Source of the DNA: Exiguobacterium sp. Leaf196
GTDB lineage: Bacteria; Bacillota; Bacilli; Exiguobacteriales; Exiguobacteriaceae
Direction of reading: 5' to 3'
Length of the DNA stretch: 64,000 nucleotides
NCBI RefSeq assembly: GCF_001423965.1
Contig: NZ_LMPV01000011.1
Location: 37,576-101,575, forward strand
Shown here: one piece after another, positions 26,955 to 36,517 of the stretch
Numbering within the stretch: position 1 is the first letter of the stretch
Layout: each line of letters opens with the position of its first letter
Notes under the pieces: generated by a model
Seen by the model: only the letters and a program-made list of their open reading frames with translations
Told to the model about the DNA's origin: nothing
Database searches by the model: none
Program-made: the position numbers and the translations under genes

Positions 26955-28151
26955 TTGCACGCGGATCAACGAAAAAAATTAACGGTCCTCATGATCAATA
27001 TGTTTATTGCGGTCGGGAGCTTCGGGATTATCATTCCGATTCTACCCGCTTACTTAGCGTCGATTGGACAAGGTGGAACGGCGGCTGGATTAATGATTGC
27101 CATCTTTGCCGGAGCACAGCTCGTCATGTCACCGATTGCTGGTAAATGGGCAGATCAATATGGTCGTCGTAAGATGATCATCTATGGATTGATCGGCTTG
27201 ACGCTCTCGATGTTTGTCTTCTATTTCTCAAACTCTGTCACGGTTCTCTACATCTCGCGCGCAATCGGTGGTGCCGGTGCCGCACTCCTGATTCCAGCGA
27301 TTTTTGCTTACGTTGCGGACATCACGACGATGGATCAACGTGCAAAAGGAAACAGCTATGTCTCAGCTGCGATGTCACTCGGGATCGTCATCGGTCCAGG
27401 AATCGGTGGATTCCTTGCCGAGTATGACTTAAAATTACCGTTACTCATCTCAGCGATCGTCTCGGGTGCAGCTGTCTTATTCAGCGTCCTGTTACTTCAA
27501 GAAAGCGAACAACACGATGCAACAGCGATGGCACCAGATGAAGGGTCGATGCTTAAGAAACTGGGGACATCGTTTAAAAAACCGTACTTCGTACCGCTCG
27601 TCATTACACTCGTCATGAGCTTTGGTCTCATGGCATACGAATCGGTACTCGGTCTGTTCGTTGATGATCAATTCGGTGCTTCACCGAAGGACATCGCGAT
27701 CATGGTGACGTCAACTGGAATCATCAGCGTCATTGCTCAAATCTTCATCGTCGATAAGTTATCCCGTAATTTAGGCGAAGGAAAGGTCCTGAACCTGTTC
27801 CTGTTCATCGCAGCACTCGGCTTCCTGTTGTCATTATTGACATCAAGTTACGGTGGATTCTTTGCGATTACCCTCGTCATCTTCCTTGCGACATCGATTT
27901 TACGCCCCGTCTTGAATACGATGATTTCAAAGCTCGCTGGTAATGAGCAAGGCTTTGCTATGGGAATGAACAATGCCTATATGAGCATCGGGAACGTGCT
28001 CGGACCAACGCTTGCCGGTGTACTGTATGACGTCAACATTCTCTATCCATTCGCACTTGGTCTGATCTTCCTCGTCGTGACGTTCATCGGATCGTTCATC
28101 TGGCAAAAACGTCAATCACGACTGATTGCCAAAGTCGAACAGAGTTCTTAA
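26955..28151 (+). CDS. MFS transporter, DHA1 drug-efflux type (NorA/Bmr-like)
   Basis: A 398-residue transporter with 12 predicted helices. The first helix (LTVLMINMFIAVGSFGIIIPILPAY, residues about 9-33), motif A (GKWADQYGRRKMII) and motif C (GIVIGPGIGGFL) are classical for proton-driven DHA1 drug exporters such as Bmr and NorA. TTG 26955 follows AAGAAGGGG and gives the short charged N-terminus (HADQRKK) expected; the next ATG lies inside helix 1. Monocistronic. Substrate not known. Confidence 0.87.
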   Translation: MHADQRKKLTVLMINMFIAVGSFGIIIPILPAYLASIGQGGTAAGLMIAIFAGAQLVMSPIAGKWADQYGRRKMIIYGLIGLTLSMFVFYFSNSVTVLYISRAIGGAGAALLIPAIFAYVADITTMDQRAKGNSYVSAAMSLGIVIGPGIGGFLAEYDLKLPLLISAIVSGAAVLFSVLLLQESEQHDATAMAPDEGSMLKKLGTSFKKPYFVPLVITLVMSFGLMAYESVLGLFVDDQFGASPKDIAIMVTSTGIISVIAQIFIVDKLSRNLGEGKVLNLFLFIAALGFLLSLLTSSYGGFFAITLVIFLATSILRPVLNTMISKLAGNEQGFAMGMNNAYMSIGNVLGPTLAGVLYDVNILYPFALGLIFLVVTFIGSFIWQKRQSRLIAKVEQSS

Positions 28152-28157
28152 ACGCAT

Positions 28158-28212
28158 TAAAAATAGCCTCGATTGCTCCATCCAATCGGACAGAGCAGTC
28201 GAGGCTATTTCG
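28158..28212 (+). terminator. Terminator of the MFS gene
   Basis: AAATAGCCTCGA and TCGAGGCTATTT bracket a further inner stem (TGCTC/GAGCA). The AT flanks allow function in both directions for the convergent small membrane gene. Confidence 0.8.
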
Positions 28213-28230
28213 TTTAACGATATTCGCACG

Positions 28231-28530
28231 TCATACGGATTGTTCCTCTGTTCCTGACACGAGCAGTTTCGCAACGATTTCTGTTAACAAGAAGACGAAG
28301 ACGATTCCTGTAAAATCCAGCGTCAACCACGGCATCAGACCACAGCCGATCAAAAGTGTCCCAATCATTAACGGACGATATGACGAAAAGGATCGTCGCT
28401 TCGGACGGATACTTAAAAGGATGCTCACAATACCAAGCATGATAAGCCATATCAATGAAATATCATAGAAAAAGTGATCGACCAGTAAAAACAGACCAAT
28501 CGGATACAGCGGAACCCACCAACGATTCAT
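28231..28530 (-). CDS. Small hypothetical membrane protein
   Basis: 99 residues with three to four hydrophobic helices and a central basic loop (RPKRRSFSSYR). No family recognised. The start at 28530 (MNRWWVP) is chosen because GGGAGG lies 7 bases upstream; the longer frame would add a hydrophilic N-terminus that overlaps the next gene. Probably downstream in one unit with the DUF4385 gene. Confidence 0.6.
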   Translation of the reverse strand: MNRWWVPLYPIGLFLLVDHFFYDISLIWLIMLGIVSILLSIRPKRRSFSSYRPLMIGTLLIGCGLMPWLTLDFTGIVFVFLLTEIVAKLLVSGTEEQSV

Positions 28531-28597
28531 ACCGAGGCCTCCCGTTTTCTTTTCAGTATCGCATGGTTTGAATGGATTCCCTTTATTTTGAAATGAC

Positions 28598-29050
28598 TTA
28601 TCCGTACTGCTTTTGATGCGCACGTTTAAGTTCAAGGTATTCTTCATCTGCCCGGATCAAATCCCATTTTTCTTGGAAGATAGCCGCAGATTTTGCTTTT
28701 TCTTCGTCGATCTCGCGTGTGTGTAATTCTTTGGTCTCTTTATCTTTATATTTACGCCCACCCTTATAGTTCGCGTAACGTCGTGCGCGCGTATGTCCCA
28801 TCTGAATGAACTTCCGCGCCATATCCATACCGACGAAGTCTCCGTCTTCTTTATAAGCTAAATACATCTCATAAATTTTCTCGGAAGATTCCTTCGCGAT
28901 GTCCGGCGTCTTAAAACGCCAATGCGGCAAAATCTCACTTTTATATGGTTCGACGAGCAAGACCCCTTGCTCTCCGCGTCCGACCCGGTATTTTTCCGGC
29001 TCCTTACGAAAATCCGTCGTCTTGAAATCGAGATCGTAATCAAACGCCAT
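28598..29050 (-). CDS. DUF4385 family protein
   Basis: A 150-residue soluble protein beginning AFDYDLDFKTTDFRKEPE, with the motifs YRVGRGEQGVLLVEPYKSE, LPHWRF and GHTRARRYANYKGG; it matches my recollection of DUF4385, a family without known function. ATG 29050 is preferred because GGGAG lies 10 bases before it, against 1 base before GTG 29059. It lies 50 bp after the TetR gene on the same strand. Confidence 0.75.
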   Translation of the reverse strand: MAFDYDLDFKTTDFRKEPEKYRVGRGEQGVLLVEPYKSEILPHWRFKTPDIAKESSEKIYEMYLAYKEDGDFVGMDMARKFIQMGHTRARRYANYKGGRKYKDKETKELHTREIDEEKAKSAAIFQEKWDLIRADEEYLELKRAHQKQYG

Positions 29051-29099
29051 CCCGGTCACGCTCCCTTCTACTTTGAAACGTTCCCTTCCTGTCCGTTCA

Positions 29100-29729
29100 T
29101 CAATCCTCGATCCGGTAGAGTCCTTGCGTATAAATCGTCGCTAAGACGTGTGCGATCTCTTCAATCGTCGCTGTTGCTTCTTCACGGACGACTTCGAATA
29201 AATACATCTCGTTCGCGAAGAACCAGCCACGGGCGACGAGCTTCGAATCGACATCTTGTCGCGCGAGTCCTGTCTCCTGAGCATATTGAATGTCCTGACT
29301 GATCCGATCAATGAAGCGTTCTCGAATCGCTTTCCATTTCGCACGGACGATGTAAGAGACGCCGATTGCTTGCTCAACGATCCGTAGCATCGCTCGTTCT
29401 TCTTCCGCGAGACGTAAGAAATCCGTAGCTTGCGTCACGATACGTTCCTTTGCCTCTAGCGGCGTCGTCGGTTCAAATGTTCGTTCCGCAATCGCATGGA
29501 AACGACTCATGACATCTTCCATCAGGACGACGAGCAACTCATCTTTCCCTTCAAAATGCACGTAGGCTGTTCCGTAGCCGACGCCAGCTTGTTTGATCAC
29601 TTGTGAAATCGTTGCCGTTTGAAACCCTTGTTCTAAGAAGACGTCACGTGCCGCACTCAACAGTTTTTCGCGTGTCCGCACTGTGCGCAGATGCCGTTTA
29701 TCGATTTTTTCTGGTTGAGAAGATGACAT
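29100..29729 (-). CDS. TetR/AcrR family regulator divergent from the kyn operon
   Basis: A 209-residue regulator. The helix-turn-helix (TISQVIKQAGVGYGTAYVHF) lies at about residues 35-55; the C-terminal ligand domain is divergent. The start at 29729 has GAAGGAGTGA upstream; the longer frame begins inside the operator palindrome. It is divergently oriented to kynU, and a perfect 7-3-7 palindrome lies between them, so control of tryptophan catabolism in response to a pathway compound is a reasonable inference. Confidence 0.87.
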   Translation of the reverse strand: MSSSQPEKIDKRHLRTVRTREKLLSAARDVFLEQGFQTATISQVIKQAGVGYGTAYVHFEGKDELLVVLMEDVMSRFHAIAERTFEPTTPLEAKERIVTQATDFLRLAEEERAMLRIVEQAIGVSYIVRAKWKAIRERFIDRISQDIQYAQETGLARQDVDSKLVARGWFFANEMYLFEVVREEATATIEEIAHVLATIYTQGLYRIED

Positions 29730-29764
29730 GTCCTTCACTCCTTCTGTTTTCTCTATTCGATAAT

Positions 29765-29781
29765 ATTGACACAATGTCAAT
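29765..29781. promoter_or_regulatory. Palindromic operator between TetR gene and kynU
   Basis: ATTGACA-CAA-TGTCAAT, a perfect 7 bp inverted repeat. It contains a TTGACA -35 hexamer on each strand, so one bound dimer would cover both divergent -35 elements. On the plus strand TACGCT (29790-29795) lies 18 bases downstream as a poor -10. Confidence 0.6.
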
Positions 29782-29837
29782 TTGTTTGCTACGCTTTTGT
29801 CAAAATTGATTGAGTATTCATTTGAGGAGGATGACGT

Positions 29838-31115
29838 ATGACATTACAAGCAAAACGGACGGATGCCGTTGCTCGGGACGAGCAAGATGTATTGTCCACC
29901 TATCGTGATGAGTTTTATCTACAACCGGGTAGTATCTATATGGACGGAAACTCGCTCGGTTTATTATCGAAGCGTGCCGAGAAGACGTTGCTCGAGTCGC
30001 TATCAGACTGGAAAGAACTCGGAATCGACGGCTGGATGAAAGGACGTCATCCTTGGTTCGAATTATCAGAACGTCTCGCTGCCCTCAACGCTCCGCTTGT
30101 CGGCGCACAAGCGGAAGAAGTCATGGTCACCGGTTCGACGACCGTCAATCTACATCAACTCGTCGCGACATTCTTCCAACCAACAGAAGGACGAGATAAG
30201 ATTTTAGCGGATGCGCTGACGTTCCCGTCGGATATCTATGCTTTACAAAGTCAGCTTCGTTTACGCGGACTGGATCCGGAGACACATCTCGTCCAAGTAC
30301 CAAGTCATGATGGTCGCTTTTTAGAGGAGGACGATATCATTGCCGCGATGACAGACGATATCGCGTTGATTGTCTTGCCTGCCGTGCTGTACCGAAGCGG
30401 ACAGATTCTCGATATGGAGCGTTTAACGAAAGCGGCACACGACCGCGGTATCTTGATTGGTTTTGATGGCTGTCATTCCGTCGGAGCCGTTCCGCACGCT
30501 TTCCATGACTGGGGCGTCGACTTTGCTTACTGGTGTAATTACAAGCACTTGAACGGCGGTCCTGGAACGGTCGGTGGATTATTCGTCCACGAACGTCATT
30601 TCGGAACGTTGCCTGGGCTGACGGGCTGGTTCGGTTCGCGCAAGGATAAACAGTTTGACATGGATCACACGATGACACCGGCCGCGCACGCAGGCGCTTT
30701 CCAGATTGGGACACCACACGTTTTAAGTCTCGCCCCACAAATTGGTGCGTTAGAGATGTTTGACGAAGTCGGTATTGAAGCCGTCCGGACGAAGTCACTC
30801 GCCCTGACGCAGTACATGATGGACCTTGTCGAGCAGGAACTCATACCGTACGGTTTCGTCATCGGAAATCCGGTCGACGATAAACGCCGTGGGGCGCATC
30901 TCAGCCTCGAGCACCCGGAAGCGGCGCGGATCTGTAAAGCACTCAAGGAAAATCGGATCATCCCCGATTTCCGGGCGCCGAACATCGTCCGTCTAGCACC
31001 CGTCGCGCTCTACAACACGTTTACCGATGTCTATGACGTCGTCGCGACACTTAAACGAATCATGGAAGATAAAGAATACGAACGTTTCGCGAATGAACGC
31101 GAAGTCGTTGCTTAA
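29838..31115 (+). CDS. kynU: Kynureninase
   Basis: PLP-dependent hydrolase converting kynurenine to anthranilate and alanine. 425 residues; PLP-binding lysine in [10 protein letters not shown], cofactor contacts in [10 protein letters not shown], and [20 protein letters not shown] precedes ATG 29838. First gene of kynU-permease-kynA-kynB, a complete route from tryptophan to anthranilate. The usual Bacillus order is kynB-kynU-kynA, so the order here is rearranged. Confidence 0.95.
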   Translation: MTLQAKRTDAVARDEQDVLSTYRDEFYLQPGSIYMDGNSLGLLSKRAEKTLLESLSDWKELGIDGWMKGRHPWFELSERLAALNAPLVGAQAEEVMVTGSTTVNLHQLVATFFQPTEGRDKILADALTFPSDIYALQSQLRLRGLDPETHLVQVPSHDGRFLEEDDIIAAMTDDIALIVLPAVLYRSGQILDMERLTKAAHDRGILIGFDGCHSVGAVPHAFHDWGVDFAYWCNYKHLNGGPGTVGGLFVHERHFGTLPGLTGWFGSRKDKQFDMDHTMTPAAHAGAFQIGTPHVLSLAPQIGALEMFDEVGIEAVRTKSLALTQYMMDLVEQELIPYGFVIGNPVDDKRRGAHLSLEHPEAARICKALKENRIIPDFRAPNIVRLAPVALYNTFTDVYDVVATLKRIMEDKEYERFANEREVVA

Positions 31116-31125
31116 GGAGTACACC

Positions 31126-32505
31126 ATGGAACAACCTACTGAACTACGGCGTGAACTCAAGACACGCCAACTCACGATGATTGCAATGGGCTGCGCGATC
31201 GGTACCGGTCTCTTCCTCGGAAGTGGGCTTGCAATCGGGCTTGCTGGACCGAGCGTTTTGATCAGTTACGCAGTCGGCGCCTTCATCGTCCTACTTTTAA
31301 TGGGCTGTCTGGCTGAAATGACGGTCGCCCATCCGACATCTGGCTCGTTCGGTACGATTGCCGAACGATACATTAGCCCGTACGCGGGTTTTCTCGTCCG
31401 CTATTCGTACTGGATCGCAAACGTTCTCGCAATCGGCGTTGAAGTTAGTGCGATCGCCATCTATATGAAATACTGGTTCCCGGACGTTCCCGGGGTTGTC
31501 TGGATTCTCGTATTCGCTGCCGCGTTGATTTACATTAATGCTACGACAGTCAATACGTTCGCAACCTTTGAGTACTGGTTCTCGGTCATTAAGATTAGTG
31601 CCATCTTACTGTTCATCCTGCTTGGTGCTTACTTGGTCATCGGTAGTCCGAGCCCTGAGATCGGTCCACAAAACTTCACGAATGATGGTGGCTTCATGCC
31701 ATTCGGCTTCTCGGGTCTCTGGATTGCGATCTTCATCTCCCTGTTCAGTTTCCTCGGAACGGAATTGATTGCTGTCACTGCCGGTGAAGCAAAGGACCCG
31801 GACGTTGCCGTACCGAAAGCATTGAAAGCGACAGTCTTCCGTCTCTCGACGTTTTATGTCGTCACGATTGCTTTAATGTTGATGATTGTCCCGTGGCAAC
31901 AAGCAGGCGGCGTCGATCAAAGTCCGTTCGTCAAAGTAATGGAGATGCTATCGATTCCATATGCAGGCGGTATCATGAACTTCATCATCCTGACGGCAGC
32001 GCTCTCCGCGATGAACAGTCAGCTGTATGCTTCGACACGGATGATGTATTCATTATCCAAGGCAACATATGCACCAAAAGTATTTGGTCGTTTAAATCGA
32101 AAAGGTGTACCGCTATTCGCACTCGCCTTATCAACGCTCGGCATTTTTCTCGCTGCGATCATCAGCAGTCAGTCGAGCGTCTCTTATCCGTTCATGATGG
32201 GGATTTCGATGTTCGGGGCGATTTTCACGTGGTTCATGATTTTCATCTCCCACCTCTACTTCCGTAAAGCCTGGGAACGTGAAGGTGGACGGACGTTACC
32301 GGTTCGGATGATGGGCTATCCGTATCTGACGGCCCTCGGTGCATTGTTGTTATTCGCACTCGTCCTGACGACATGGTTCACAGATTTCCAAATCGTCTTG
32401 AAGTTTGGTATACCGTGGTTAGTGTTCTTATCTATCGCCTATTTCTTCTGGAAACGGGCGCATCCAGAACAACTGAAGACCGCTGAAAAACGAAAACTGA
32501 ATTAA
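31126..32505 (+). CDS. Amino acid permease in the kynurenine operon
   Basis: A 459-residue APC permease with about 12 helices; first-helix signature MIAMGCAIGTGLFLGSG and SLFSFLGTELIAVTAGEAKDP are typical of the AAT/GABA-permease branch. The start at 31126 follows AAGGAG at 6 bases and lies 10 bp after kynU; the longer frame would overlap kynU. Position inside the kyn operon makes tryptophan or kynurenine the likely substrate, which is inference. Confidence 0.85.
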   Translation: MEQPTELRRELKTRQLTMIAMGCAIGTGLFLGSGLAIGLAGPSVLISYAVGAFIVLLLMGCLAEMTVAHPTSGSFGTIAERYISPYAGFLVRYSYWIANVLAIGVEVSAIAIYMKYWFPDVPGVVWILVFAAALIYINATTVNTFATFEYWFSVIKISAILLFILLGAYLVIGSPSPEIGPQNFTNDGGFMPFGFSGLWIAIFISLFSFLGTELIAVTAGEAKDPDVAVPKALKATVFRLSTFYVVTIALMLMIVPWQQAGGVDQSPFVKVMEMLSIPYAGGIMNFIILTAALSAMNSQLYASTRMMYSLSKATYAPKVFGRLNRKGVPLFALALSTLGIFLAAIISSQSSVSYPFMMGISMFGAIFTWFMIFISHLYFRKAWEREGGRTLPVRMMGYPYLTALGALLLFALVLTTWFTDFQIVLKFGIPWLVFLSIAYFFWKRAHPEQLKTAEKRKLN

Positions 32506-32522
32506 CTCGATAAAGGGGATGA

Positions 32523-33368
32523 ATGGGAATGACAAAGACAGATCCTACGTCTATTGAAGCATCGATTCAAACGGATTTTAAGAAAGATATGTCCTACGGG
32601 GATTATTTGCAACTGGATCCATTGCTTACGAGTCAACATCGCTTATCGGGGCATCATGACGAGATGCTGTTCATCATCATTCATCAAACGAGCGAGCTAT
32701 GGATGAAGCTGATCCTGCATGAGATGCGTGCAGCGACGCAAGCCGTTGCAAACGATGATCTCGAATCATCGTTTAAGATGCTCGCACGGATCTCAAAGAT
32801 TCAGCACCAGTTGATTCAGTCGTGGAATGTCTTGTCGACCTTGACCCCTGCCGAATATCTGGAATTCCGTGACGCGCTCGGTCATTCGTCCGGTTTTCAG
32901 TCGTATCAAAACCGTCAAATCGAATTCGCGCTCGGTTTCAAGAATGAGCAGATGCTAAAAGTTTATGCACATGATGAAACCCTCTATCCGATGATGCTCG
33001 AAGACTTGAAGACACCAAGCATCTACGATGAAACGATTCGCGCGATGGCGCGTCATGGACTACCGATCGACGCGTCCGTCCTTGAGCGTGATGTCACGGA
33101 AGACTGGACGCCGAATGCAAGTGTCGAGGCCGCTTGGGCAAGCGTCTATCGAGATGTCGAGCAATACTGGGATCTGTATGAACTCGGTGAAAAACTACTG
33201 GATATCGGAAGCCAGCAACAGATGTGGCGCTTTAACCATATGAGTACCGTCGAACGAATCATCGGACAAAAGCCAGGAACGGGCGGTTCGTCTGGTGTCA
33301 GTTATCTACGGCGTGTGCTCGACCACCGGTTCTTCCCGGAACTGTGGTCGGTCCGCACGACATTATGA
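32523..33368 (+). CDS. kynA: Tryptophan 2,3-dioxygenase
   Basis: Haem enzyme opening the indole ring of L-tryptophan to N-formylkynurenine. 281 residues; [20 protein letters not shown] is the conserved active-site stretch, with [12 protein letters not shown] and the C-terminal GTGGSSG substrate-loop motif. ATG 32523 or ATG 32529 are both possible after AAAGGGG. 17 bp after the permease and 13 bp before kynB. Confidence 0.95.
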   Translation: MGMTKTDPTSIEASIQTDFKKDMSYGDYLQLDPLLTSQHRLSGHHDEMLFIIIHQTSELWMKLILHEMRAATQAVANDDLESSFKMLARISKIQHQLIQSWNVLSTLTPAEYLEFRDALGHSSGFQSYQNRQIEFALGFKNEQMLKVYAHDETLYPMMLEDLKTPSIYDETIRAMARHGLPIDASVLERDVTEDWTPNASVEAAWASVYRDVEQYWDLYELGEKLLDIGSQQQMWRFNHMSTVERIIGQKPGTGGSSGVSYLRRVLDHRFFPELWSVRTTL

Positions 33369-33381
33369 GGAGGATGAAACG

Positions 33382-34005
33382 ATGACACGATGGATTGATG
33401 TTTCACAACCACTTGATCGTCACGTCACGACGTGGCCGGGGGATACACCGTTTGAAGCCACATTGACATGGAATAAGGCAGACACCGGTTCCGTTAACGT
33501 CGGCAAAGTTACGATGAGTCTGCATACCGGTACCCATGTCGACGCGCCGTTTCATTTTGATGATGCTGGACAAAAAATCATCGACCTGGATCCAGACCTC
33601 TATATCGGACATGCGCGTGTCATTTACTTACCAGGTCGTACAGAAATCACAGCCGCTGATTTAGATGGCTTTGAGCTAAATGACGTCCAGCGCTTGATCA
33701 TCAAAACGGATGGTTGGATCGACAAATCGACTTTCCCAGAGACGATTCCTGTGTTGACACCAAGTCTTGCTGAACGTCTCGGAGAACTCGGGATTTCGCT
33801 GATTGGTCTTGACTTACCAAGCGTCGATGCGATTGATAGCAAGGAAATGGCAGCCCATCACGCACTGGCACAGCATGGAATCCATATCCTCGAAGGACTC
33901 GTCCTCGATGCGATCACGCCTGGTGATTACCACTTGAATGCCGTCCCGCTCCCGCTCGTCGACGGCGATGGTAGTCCCGTTCGCGCCTTACTTCGTCCAT
34001 ACTAA
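33382..34005 (+). CDS. kynB: Arylformamidase (kynurenine formamidase)
   Basis: Metal-dependent cyclase-family hydrolase turning N-formylkynurenine into kynurenine. 207 residues with the metal-binding motif HTGTHVDAPFHF and the second ligand region GLDLPSVDAID. ATG 33382 follows GAGGAGGATGAAACG; the longer upstream frame overlaps kynA. Last gene of the operon, followed by a strong terminator. Confidence 0.94.
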   Translation: MTRWIDVSQPLDRHVTTWPGDTPFEATLTWNKADTGSVNVGKVTMSLHTGTHVDAPFHFDDAGQKIIDLDPDLYIGHARVIYLPGRTEITAADLDGFELNDVQRLIIKTDGWIDKSTFPETIPVLTPSLAERLGELGISLIGLDLPSVDAIDSKEMAAHHALAQHGIHILEGLVLDAITPGDYHLNAVPLPLVDGDGSPVRALLRPY

Positions 34006-34044
34006 AAAATCCGTCCAGCAGCCTCTCTGCTGGACGGATTTTTT
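34004..34044 (+). terminator. Terminator of the kyn operon
   Basis: AAAAAATCCGTCCAGCAG pairs with CTGCTGGACGGATTTTTT; symmetrical flanks also serve the convergent hydrolase gene. Confidence 0.93.
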
Positions 34045-34681
34045 ACTGATGTAGCGGTTCGAATAGACTGGCTTCGATCTGACGAATGACATGTCCGAGA
34101 ACTGCAAGTGACGAATCGACCTCAAATCCTTGATCGAGTGAATGATTCGCTCCTTCGATAACATCGATCATTAATTGTGATGTCCGACACGTTTCAAGTG
34201 CTGCCTCATCATAAAACTTATCGGCCGTGCCAATGACGATCAGTCCAACTTGCGTCGATGTGGCGATTTGTTCAACCACTTCATTTAGGACGGGTGTTAA
34301 GAAAACGAAGCGTGCTGTCTGTAGACTCGGCTTAGCAAGTAACGCGGCAAGCGGAATCGTTCCTAACGATTTTGCGATAAACTGAACGTTTTCGTATGGA
34401 TGCGTCGCAAGCACTTCCGAGACGACAGCGTCAACTCGGCGCGTCATGCAGGCATTTGATTCAGCGTCTGACATCGAAAATAGATCTTCTGTCACATAGT
34501 GAATGCAGATGACATCGATGCCTCGCGCGAGTAATGCCATTCGACTGTAGTAAAAGTATGGATGGTCGTATACGTACGATGCTCCCGAAATCAAGAAGCA
34601 GACCTGTTTGGATCCCATTTGAAAATGATCATATGAAACGGTCGTCTGATCGACGACGATGGATGATTGTTTGATATGCAT
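34043..34681 (-). CDS. Alpha/beta-hydrolase-like protein
   Basis: 212 residues with a strand-turn-helix containing AKSLGT, where a nucleophile serine would sit (GxSxG-like, with Ala and Lys before it), GTADKFYDE (acid) and EGANHSLDQG (histidine). The fold resembles small alpha/beta hydrolases; no signal peptide. GGGGGATTTC precedes the start. Substrate unknown. Convergent with the kyn operon. Confidence 0.68.
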   Translation of the reverse strand: MHIKQSSIVVDQTTVSYDHFQMGSKQVCFLISGASYVYDHPYFYYSRMALLARGIDVICIHYVTEDLFSMSDAESNACMTRRVDAVVSEVLATHPYENVQFIAKSLGTIPLAALLAKPSLQTARFVFLTPVLNEVVEQIATSTQVGLIVIGTADKFYDEAALETCRTSQLMIDVIEGANHSLDQGFEVDSSLAVLGHVIRQIEASLFEPLHQ

Positions 34682-34760
34682 GAAATCCCCCTATGTTTTT
34701 TCTAGACTTTACCATTTCAGAAGTAGACTGTCATGTCTTTTCAGTTCTTCCAAGCTAAAT

Positions 34761-34797
34761 AAAAAAGGCAATGAACCTTACTTGATTCATTGCCTTT
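34761..34797 (-). terminator. Terminator of the cydDC operon
   Basis: AAAGGCAATGAA and TTCATTGCCTTT form the stem; AAAAAA at left gives the U-tract on the minus strand. Confidence 0.85.
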
Positions 34798-34807
34798 CAT
34801 ACTTTTT

Positions 34808-36517
34808 TTATCCAATCGGAGCAAACACCGACTGCTCGACTTGTTTTAACTCATAAAACGCCCCTTGTCGTGTCATCAATTCGGCATACGTTCCGACTTC
34901 GATGACGTGACCCTGATCCATGACGATGATTTGATCCATCGCTTCAAGACCTGCTAAGCGGTGGCTGACGAGGACCAGTGTCGCATCCGTTGCTCGCGCA
35001 AACAGTCGCTTGAGAATCATCTGTTCCGTCAAAGCATCAACGGATGACGTCGGTTCGTCAAGCAAGTAAAGCGATGCTTCTCGCAAGAGCACGCGGGCAA
35101 TCGCTAGCCGCTGTTTTTCTCCTCCGGATAAGTTCTCTCCTTTTTCAAACACACGATCACTCAACTCGAATGTCGTTAATCCGACATCATCGAGTGCTTG
35201 TCGCATCGCTTCGTCCGTCGCTGCTTCGTTTGCGAGAAGTAGATTATCACGAAGTGTTCCATAAAAGTAGTGATTTTGTTGCAGGACGACATTCGCGTGC
35301 TGCCAGAGTCCTTCCGGATCAACCGTCTGACTGTCCTGTCCAGCAATCGTTAATCCGTCCGTCGGATACATCCGTAACATCAATTGAAGTAACGTTGATT
35401 TCCCGGAACCACTCGCTCCGACGATTGCCGTCTTCTTACCAGCCGGAATCGAAACAGTGACGTCACGTAAGACTGGACGGGGTGCATCAGGAAACGTAAA
35501 CGTCAGCGCATTCGTTTCAAAGGACGGTGCCTGATCGAGGACGAACGGAGCGTACGTCGGCTCCTCTTGCTCAGTCACGACTTCATCGAGTCGTTTCGCA
35601 GCATGGCGGCTATCTTCAAAAAAGCCGGGTAAGATCGCCATCGGTGCCGCATTTTCAAAGACGGTCAGCGATGTCATGACGAGTAAAGCGAGGAAAACTC
35701 CCTCGAGTTGTCCGCTTGCGACGAGATAGGCACCCACACCGAGGACAAGCCAAGAGATGATCAACGTCACCATCGTATTTAAGGCCAGGTTCGAGACAGC
35801 GTGTAAACCATTACGTTTCTCTTCCTCGACATACCGTTTCGCGACGGCATTCAAGTCCTGTTCCTTTTGGTCGAGCTGTTGGTAAATCTTCAAATCACGA
35901 TAGCCTTGGAATAACTCTGTCACTTCTGTCGACAAGTCACCACGTCGAACACGGACTGAACGGGCGAAGCGTTGTTCACGGTACGCGAACCATCCCGGAA
36001 TCAAGAAACCGGTCAGAATTAAACCAAGCAACAGAATCCCGGCAATCGTCCATGAGAAGAAACTGACGAAAAAAATCGTACAGAAGAAAACGAGCAGTAA
36101 CACGATCGGTGGATAGAGGACACGTAAGAACGTATTTTGTAGACTCTCGACATCCCCGACGATCCGCGCAAGTAAGTCACCACTGCGGTACTTACCAAAA
36201 ATCCCTGGCGCAAGCGGCTCGAGACGACGGTAAAATGACGTTCGGATGTCACTAAGGATCGTAAACGTCGCCCGGTGCGAATAGTAACGTTCCGCATACC
36301 GACTGACGGCGCGCGTCAGACTCGACACTTTTTGCAGGGCGATCAAGACGGCGAGTGTCTGGATCGGTGGTAACAAGGCTGCCTTTGAAATCAGGTAACC
36401 ACTTGCTGCGAATAAACCGACCGCTGTCACACCGGCGAGGACACCGAAGAAGATCGACCAGGCGATATCGCGTTTTTGATGCACCATCAACCGAAAGACT
36501 CCTAATAATTCCTTCAT
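34808..36517 (-). CDS. cydC: Thiol reductant ABC exporter subunit CydC
   Basis: One half of the heterodimeric CydDC exporter, needed for assembly of cytochrome bd oxidase. 569 residues: six-helix membrane domain (about 1-310) then nucleotide-binding domain with Walker A GASGSGKSTLL, signature ENLSGGEKQRLAIARVLL and Walker B SLYLLDEPTSS. Its start overlaps the cydD stop by four bases (ATGA). cydA and cydB are not in this window. Confidence 0.9.
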   Translation of the reverse strand: MKELLGVFRLMVHQKRDIAWSIFFGVLAGVTAVGLFAASGYLISKAALLPPIQTLAVLIALQKVSSLTRAVSRYAERYYSHRATFTILSDIRTSFYRRLEPLAPGIFGKYRSGDLLARIVGDVESLQNTFLRVLYPPIVLLLVFFCTIFFVSFFSWTIAGILLLGLILTGFLIPGWFAYREQRFARSVRVRRGDLSTEVTELFQGYRDLKIYQQLDQKEQDLNAVAKRYVEEEKRNGLHAVSNLALNTMVTLIISWLVLGVGAYLVASGQLEGVFLALLVMTSLTVFENAAPMAILPGFFEDSRHAAKRLDEVVTEQEEPTYAPFVLDQAPSFETNALTFTFPDAPRPVLRDVTVSIPAGKKTAIVGASGSGKSTLLQLMLRMYPTDGLTIAGQDSQTVDPEGLWQHANVVLQQNHYFYGTLRDNLLLANEAATDEAMRQALDDVGLTTFELSDRVFEKGENLSGGEKQRLAIARVLLREASLYLLDEPTSSVDALTEQMILKRLFARATDATLVLVSHRLAGLEAMDQIIVMDQGHVIEVGTYAELMTRQGAFYELKQVEQSVFAPIG

